Origin: Nectonema munidae
Taxonomy: Eukaryota > Nematomorpha > Nectonematoida > Nectonematidae
Length of the DNA stretch: 64,000 nt
Reading direction: 5' to 3'
Assembly (NCBI GenBank): GCA_030549495.1
Contig: JAUIRK010000311.1
Span: 1-64,000, forward strand
Shown here: positions 59,552 to 64,000 of the stretch, in pieces
How positions within the stretch are numbered: position 1 is the first letter of the stretch
How the letters are laid out: each line of letters begins with the position of its first letter
Position numbers and translations under genes: made by a program
The notes under the pieces: generated by a model
Told to the model about the DNA's origin: nothing
What the model saw: the letters and a program-made list of their open reading frames with translations, nothing else
Database searches by the model: none

Positions 59552-60060
59552 CACTATTAGTGCCTTCAATAAAAAATTAAGTGTACAAAATTGGCTGAAT
59601 CACATCCCACCAAATTTCGTGCCTTTTCCTTAAATTGCTAGCTGCATCTTTTGATACCATTTTATGGTAGTTGAATAACCCTTCCATTTCAAAAACTGTC
59701 AATCATTATCAAAAATTAAATTTTTTCACAAAATTTTGACATTATTTGTAGTTAACGTTATAACTTAGGGTCTATTTTATATACTACCTTGAAAATTTAT
59801 AATTACTATGTCCAGTTTTGAACGCACAACACTTTAAATATTTAATTTTTTCTATAATCATAACTACTTTTTAGAAAATGTTAATCAAAATTTTGATTGA
59901 TCACAAATTTATCTGATAAAATATTCCTTCAAATTTTTCATAAAATATATATTTTTATACTAAATTGGCCATGCGGGTTTCATTTATGGACACATTTTTT
60001 ACGTTTAGGATTTGAGAATACCTATAAGTATCTGTAAGCGTCAATAAAATATGAGGTTTA
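59552..60060 (-). mobile_element. Partial second copy of the piggyBac-like element, inverted
   Basis: This is the reverse complement of about 44090-44662. From TTAA (59548-59551) the end reads CACTATTAGTGCC, matching CCCTATTAGTGCTGGG with the G+C-rich palindrome removed. Shared words follow: AAAATTGGCTGAATCACATC (complement of the 44590 region), GCTAGCTGCATCTTTTGA (44540), CAAAATTTTGATTGATCA (44295), and one decayed array B unit (TTTACGTTTAGGATTTGAG) near 60000. Similarity fades near 60060 and the other terminus is missing. It lies inside the iteron-bounded element. Several short indels separate the two copies, so neither is a recent duplicate of the other. Confidence 0.82.
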
Positions 60061-60517
60061 AGTCTGAAAATGGTTTTAAACTTTTTTATACATCATATAC
60101 GATGTCATTCATTGTGCACCTTAGAATATACCTTTTTTGTTTATTTGATGCGTGCACATTTTTGTTAAACCTTTCTTTCGCTTAATAAATATGTTATCTT
60201 TTTTATGTTATAGATGAAGTAAATTTTCCTTCTGTTTGGTATAATATCATTTATATCCAAGCACACAATTTGTCAATTCCTCACAAAAAGTATGTTTTTA
60301 AAATGCCATACAAATTCAAAATTCTCCATTTAATTTTTATTCCAATCAGCTAAAAATAAAGAAAAATTACAGTTGATTGATTGATTGATTTATTTGACGC
60401 AGCTTGTAAAATGCAAGGATTTCAAAAGCTGGCAAGAGGCTTTTACAAAGGACTATGTTAATAATGAGCTGAGAGTTACACTAATTTTTATTTGAGTAAA
60501 TAACTAAAATTAGTTAT

Positions 60518-61756
60518 TCATACATTTGTGCTGAAAAGAATTTTTTCAATACTTTTTATGTATAAAATGAGATAAGGAAAAATTTGTGGCACACGGTACA
60601 CTTCAGAAATATGTTGAGGATAATTACCGCAAACACTTAAACATTTGAACATAAATAAATAGCGTATATCGCAAAAATAAGGACAATTAAAGAGTACATG
60701 GTCGGTATTTTCAGTAGCTTCGCATCCAAATCTGCAAGCCGAAGTTAAAGATTTACCTATTCTATATAAGAAACTCATAGAAGCAGCATTACCAACTATC
60801 CATCTTATAATTTCCGCAGGCAAAGCAGGTAGCTTGGTTTTTTTGTGAAAACAGAAAATTTCATACAAACTCAAATTACCCATGAAAAATTTATTTCTAG
60901 CTTTCAGAGTACGAGAATTCCAAGCATTTCTAATTCTAACATTTAAAAGATTTTTAGCTAACTTAAGGGACATATTATAGGTAACAAGAGGACCATCTAG
61001 GCTGCATTTGGCTAGTTTATCTACATATTCATTACCCTTTAGTCCTTTATGTGCAGGGCACCAAACCAATCTTACCTCAAACAATATGCTTAACTTCAGA
61101 TAAATAGAAAGTATAGTTTGAACATAGTAAACTTCATCATTTTTGTTTTTTAATGCCTTAATAAGAGATAAAGAGTCTGAGAGAAAATATATCAAGGAAA
61201 TATTGGCAAAAAGTGTCATGTTGTTATATATATAGATAATAGCTGAGACCAAAGCAGCACATTCAGCATAAAAAGAAGAAGCGACTAGCCCTAGGTATTC
61301 ACAATAACTGAAGATAGGGTAGCTTGAGTTTGGCATATAAATCGCAAAAGCATAGGATCCTCTTAGAGTTAAACTATCAAACGAACCATCTGTAAATACA
61401 AAGATTCCTTTGGATTTAGAGACGATCTTTTCGCAAAAATGAAGACTTTTCACTTTTCCCAAAGTACATGTAGTTTTTACTGAAAGGTTGGTAAGTTTTG
61501 GACTATATATTTTCTCACTTGTTATTAATTTTGTGTCATCATAAAATGAATCGAAATATTTTAAATATGTTTTCTGGAAATAGTCAAAGTTCGAAAGATG
61601 TCTACTAGGAGAAAACGATAAGCCAAAAGATTTGTAGGAGTTACATTTTGATATAAATGAAAGTTTTTTAGAAATCAAAATTTTGTCTAGGAGTATATCA
61701 TATGGGGGTAGAAGAGAAAAAAGGAAAACATAACGGTGGGAGTTGATAAAGAACAT
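60518..61756 (-). pseudogene. LINE ORF2 C-terminal frame with RNase H domain
   Basis: RNase H removes the RNA strand of the RNA/DNA hybrid during copying. The four acidic positions can be seen: IFVFTDGSFDS (Asp, about residue 120), SFYAECAALVSAI (Glu, about 164), IYFLSDSLSLIKAL (Asp, about 190), and the His/Asp end WCPAHKGLKGNEYVDKLAKC (about 235). A C-terminal region has a Cys/His cluster (CRFGCEATENTDHVLFNCPY, about residue 345) typical of I/R1-like elements. The frame is open for 412 codons and all RNase H catalytic residues look intact. Its first 30 or so residues are partly out of frame relative to the family, so the displayed start is not the true one. Confidence 0.88.
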
Positions 61757-61853
61757 CTTAGAGCTTTCCTTAATATAGCGTTGTACAATGTAGCAAACTT
61801 TTGATGTGATTTTTTATAAGACAGAATGCTGCACCAAGAGGTGATCCCATAAG

Positions 61854-62912
61854 TCAAAGAAGGTATGCAAATTCTAAAAGAAAAGTTTTAAAAAACAAAA
61901 AGTTTTTGTGTGGTATAAAACTACTGATAAACTTAATTTTTGAAAACATACTAAAACATTTTGCTACCTTTATATCAAGATGAGAGTTCCAATTAAGTTT
62001 TTCTGTAAAGGTAACACCTAAATACTTAGTTGATTTCTGCGGTTTGAAAAGGCAATTATTAAAAAAAAGATCAGGACATCTTTTTCTCGATTTAGTAAAA
62101 TTAATTAAGACACATTTTTTTGAATTTATAGTCAAATTCAATTCCTTGCAAAGTAGTAGAATTTTTTCAAGATTCTCACTCAACTTAATAAGATTATTAG
62201 TAGGATCATATCCTTTCACGGCAACAATAACATCATCTGAGTATCCCTGATAAAAACATCCCAAAAATTGCAAAGCTTCTAGAATTGGGTTAATCAAGAT
62301 GATAAAAAGAATGTCTGAAATGCACGAACCTTGGGGTGTGGAGCCATTAAGATAAATACTAGAGGAAACGTTTCCCTTTATACAGATTTGTCTATCACAT
62401 AGATAAGAGTTAACAAAGTTTATCAAATAATTTGGGAATTTCATATTTTTCATGTTTCTTGTAATGCAATTTCCACAAGCAGAGTTAAATGCTCCTTTGA
62501 AATCGATAAGAAAGGCGGTGAATGACATGTTTCTTTTAAATGAGTCATAAATTTGTGAAGACAACCGTTCAATAGCTAATTCAGAACATCTGGAGCGCAC
62601 ATATGCAAATTGATGAATATCAATGCAGCATGATTTATATATGTGATCTAATAAACGATACCGAATAATTTTTTCTAGTAATTTACCAATGCACGGGAGC
62701 AATGTAATCGGGCGCCAATTATCAATGTTTGTATTTGTGGATAAACCTTTGGGGATCAAAATAATTTCTCCTTTTTTCAGGTTCGAAGGAAATTTGGACA
62801 TGCATAAAATAGAGTTGAAAAGCTTAAGTAGATGATCAGAGATAAACGGTAGGGAACTATCTATTATTTTGTAGGAAATATTATCAGAACCAGGAGATGC
62901 CTTTTTATTCAC
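61854..62912 (-). pseudogene. LINE ORF2 reverse transcriptase frame
   Basis: The RT starts with MNKKASPGSDNISYKII (the usual K.A.G.D..S.K box). It continues with DNWRPITLLPCIGKLLEKII (about residue 63), IDIHQFAYVRSRCSELAIER (about 97), FTAFLIDFKGAFNSA (first Asp, about 131), LNGSTPQGSCISDILFIILI (about 188), and the catalytic GYSDDVIVAV (about 220), where Ser replaces the usual Ala of YADD. STKYLGVTFTEKLNWNSHLD follows near residue 295. The 352-codon frame is open to 61854, where the next part lies in another frame. The frame begins without the endonuclease because the copy is 5'-truncated, so this Met is only the first one available. Confidence 0.88.
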
Positions 62913-63289
62913 TTTTTTTTTTTCATTGAAATTCTTACCTTCTTTCTTAACTGATGCAATTCAGAGTTCCAAAAATTTTATTATTTTTAGTTTTACTCGC
63001 ATTCGTATAACATATTTCGAATTATAAGAAGTCGTCCATATGATTAGTTTTTGTCTATATGTAGGACGTCGCTTTCTGAACTTAGTTTCGAAAATCTTAG
63101 ATTATTAGAAATGTTTTGAAACGATAAGATTTTTCTTAATTTAGTTTTAATTTTTTGAACTTATTTGAATTTTTAGGTTTTATATAGTCAAAATAGAAAA
63201 ACCTATTAAAGTTCTAGTACAACGACGTAATCAAATGCAACAACGACGTAATCGAATGCAACAACGATGTAATTAATCGAAAAATACTG

Positions 63290-63422
63290 AATTAATTCAG
63301 CAATAAAATTATTATAGGAATTGTTATAAAATGACATTGTGAAAAATATGGGTTTGATTATTATTGTTCCCTAGTTTATACTTCCCTTCGTTTACTGATT
63401 AAAGAGAAAGCTATGAACTACA
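63290..63422. other. Spacer between two elements
   Basis: AT-rich sequence with no motif separates the iteron-bounded element from the Tigger-like end. Confidence 0.4.
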
Positions 63423-64000
63423 GTCAAACCTCCCATTACTGAAAATCTTTGGGACCGACCAAAAATGTTCACTAATTGGAGGTGTTCACTAATCAGAAAT
63501 TATGCTGAAAGATGATAAAACATCAAAATATGTATGAAATTAATCACATATTTATTTTTAAGGACATGAAATAAAATTTTTATCAGAAAAAAATATGTAC
63601 ACAATCTTTATACACATAAAATGTGTAAAATAAAAATGTTCATTGTTTGTTGCATTGTGAATCGAAACTCTTGAAAAATTCCTTCAATGTAGATTGCTTT
63701 AATGACGTAAGTCTGTTTCTGAGTAGCATATCATGCACTGCTGACTGAGTTTGCATAATGATGTCCAAAACTTTAGTGTCACCAGAAGCTGCAGCTATAA
63801 GTGTATCCAAAGCTTGTAAGATTGCTGCTTGAGACGGCTTGATTATCTCACTGTCAATGTCCTTAGTTGACTCAATATCACGCTCAGAGTATGAGGAAGA
63901 AAGAATTTCCTGCTCCCATTCATCAGAATTACCAATATGCATAATTTCATAATGTTCAATATCTGCATAATCCTCAGCAGAGATAGGTTCTGTTTGACTT
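63423..64000 (-). mobile_element. Tigger/pogo-like element, 3' end (runs off the window)
   Basis: The terminus CAGTCAAACCTCCCATTACT starts at 63423, directly preceded by TA, as expected for pogo-group elements. AATTGGAGGTGTTCACTAAT words follow inside. The minus-strand coding tail at 63640-63942 lies just inward. The rest of the element lies beyond 64000, so I cannot say whether it is whole. Its end sequence differs from that of the Tigger element at 29.4-34.25 kb, so it belongs to another lineage. Confidence 0.82.
63640..63942 (-). CDS. Tigger-like transposase C-terminal part (partial)
   Basis: The frame reads down from 63942, or from beyond the window in another frame. An acidic Ser-rich lead is followed by IKPSQAAILQALDTLIAAAS, two predicted helices, and the closing SLKQSTLKEFFKSF. 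The ending K(Q)STLxxFF is the familiar last motif of Tigger transposases, resembling a PCNA-interaction-like box. It stays open for 100 codons up to the stop at 63640, which lies about 215 bp inside the terminal repeat. The DDE core and DNA-binding domain would be upstream, past position 64000. The Met at 63942 is not the true start. Confidence 0.75.
   Translation of the reverse strand: MHIGNSDEWEQEILSSSYSERDIESTKDIDSEIIKPSQAAILQALDTLIAAASGDTKVLDIIMQTQSAVHDMLLRNRLTSLKQSTLKEFFKSFDSQCNKQ

Larger units (their letters stand above)
60372..62940 (-). mobile_element. LINE with RNase H domain (I/R1-like group), best-preserved in the window
   Basis: Reading down from about 62940 there is a reverse transcriptase frame (62912-61854), a connecting region with about two frame shifts (near 61855 and 61715), and an RNase H frame (61756-60518). 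A 3' UTR follows, ending in an (AATC)n tail at 60372-60393. ORF1 and the endonuclease are absent, so the copy is 5'-truncated. Two long open frames of 352 and 412 codons show that it inserted more recently than other LINEs here. An RNase H domain after the RT places it in the I/R1-like side of non-LTR elements. It lies inside the iteron-bounded element. Confidence 0.88.
58989..63289. mobile_element. Unclassified element bounded by inverted arms of 21-bp repeats
   Basis: The left arm (58989-59085) begins CAGTCTTTTTCGAT and carries four tandem 21-bp units of the type TTACGTCGTTGTTGCATTTG. The right arm (about 63219-63289) is the inverse. Read inward it gives CAGTATTTTTCGATTAATTA, followed by three units of the same repeat. 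Arms built of direct iterons suggest transposase-binding sites. No clear target duplication is seen (AAATA / AATTA). Inside lie a basic 52-codon frame, a piggyBac-like fragment and a LINE in minus orientation, the last two being later arrivals. Without them about 1.2 kb remains, so it is probably non-autonomous. Confidence 0.6.

Noticed and set aside
59337-59633. 98-codon plus-strand frame
   Set aside because: Its second half runs antisense through the end of the piggyBac-like copy, and the first half has no motif.
1-64000. LTR, envelope- or capsid-bearing elements, tRNA and rRNA genes
   Set aside because: I looked for protease, integrase, long direct terminal repeats and clover-leaf signatures and saw none that could be supported. 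All reverse transcriptase traces fit non-LTR LINEs.

Overview
The window is AT-rich animal nuclear DNA, roughly 70% A+T by eye. It is dominated by decayed transposable elements and holds almost no recognisable host coding sequence. There are LINE relics of several lineages and DNA-transposon relics of the hAT, piggyBac, Tigger/pogo and MULE types. Spliceosomal-looking AG/GT junctions and miniature inverted-repeat elements with clean target duplications are also present. This is a metazoan genome, most likely an arthropod (a crustacean such as a parasitic copepod would fit). A cnidarian is not excluded. I cannot name the species.

Layout. 318-5619 is one nearly perfect TTC/GAA trinucleotide array of 5.3 kb. 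5.6-24.3 kb is mostly unassigned AT-rich DNA. It contains a TTAA-flanked miniature element (8.1 kb), a LINE relic (10.4-12.8 kb), a hairpin MITE (12.9 kb), two hAT-type MITEs with perfect 8-bp duplications (14.4 and 16.5 kb), and a candidate host exon (16998-17103). It also holds a LINE 3' end (18.5-19.0 kb), a Tigger remnant (20.8-21.5 kb) and a piggyBac transposase relic (22.7-23.9 kb). 24.3-27.0 kb is a CR1-like LINE. 29.4-34.25 kb is a Tigger-like element with an in-frame intron-like gap and a further inserted element. 35.3-38.0 kb holds two more LINE fragments.

38.3-45.8 kb is a nest of transposons. A DUF4371-type hAT is interrupted by a miniature hAT and is abutted, probably invaded, by a ZBED5-like hAT. 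The ZBED5-like hAT is itself invaded by a 4.2-kb TTAA-flanked, piggyBac-like element built largely from two different tandem arrays of about 150 bp and an inverted copy of one of them. A partial copy of the same element lies inverted at 59.5-60.1 kb.

46.1-47.7 kb is a decayed copy of a large multicopy invertebrate protein family. 49.0-50.75 kb (minus) is a MULE-type element with an OTU/vertnin-like module. 51.9-56.55 kb is a two-ORF LINE split by a 5'-truncated RTE-like LINE with a 14-bp target duplication. 59.0-63.3 kb is bounded by inverted arms of 21-bp repeats and encloses the second piggyBac-like copy and the best-preserved LINE of the window (minus strand, with an RNase H domain). 63.4 kb to the end is the 3' end of another Tigger-like element.

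The genes here do not form a working pathway. The window records successive transposon waves. I found no CRISPR array, operon, tRNA or rRNA gene, and no LTR or envelope-bearing element. The items most worth a second look are the satellite-carrying piggyBac-like element, the iteron-bounded element at 59-63.3 kb, the extreme TTC array and the lone candidate exon.
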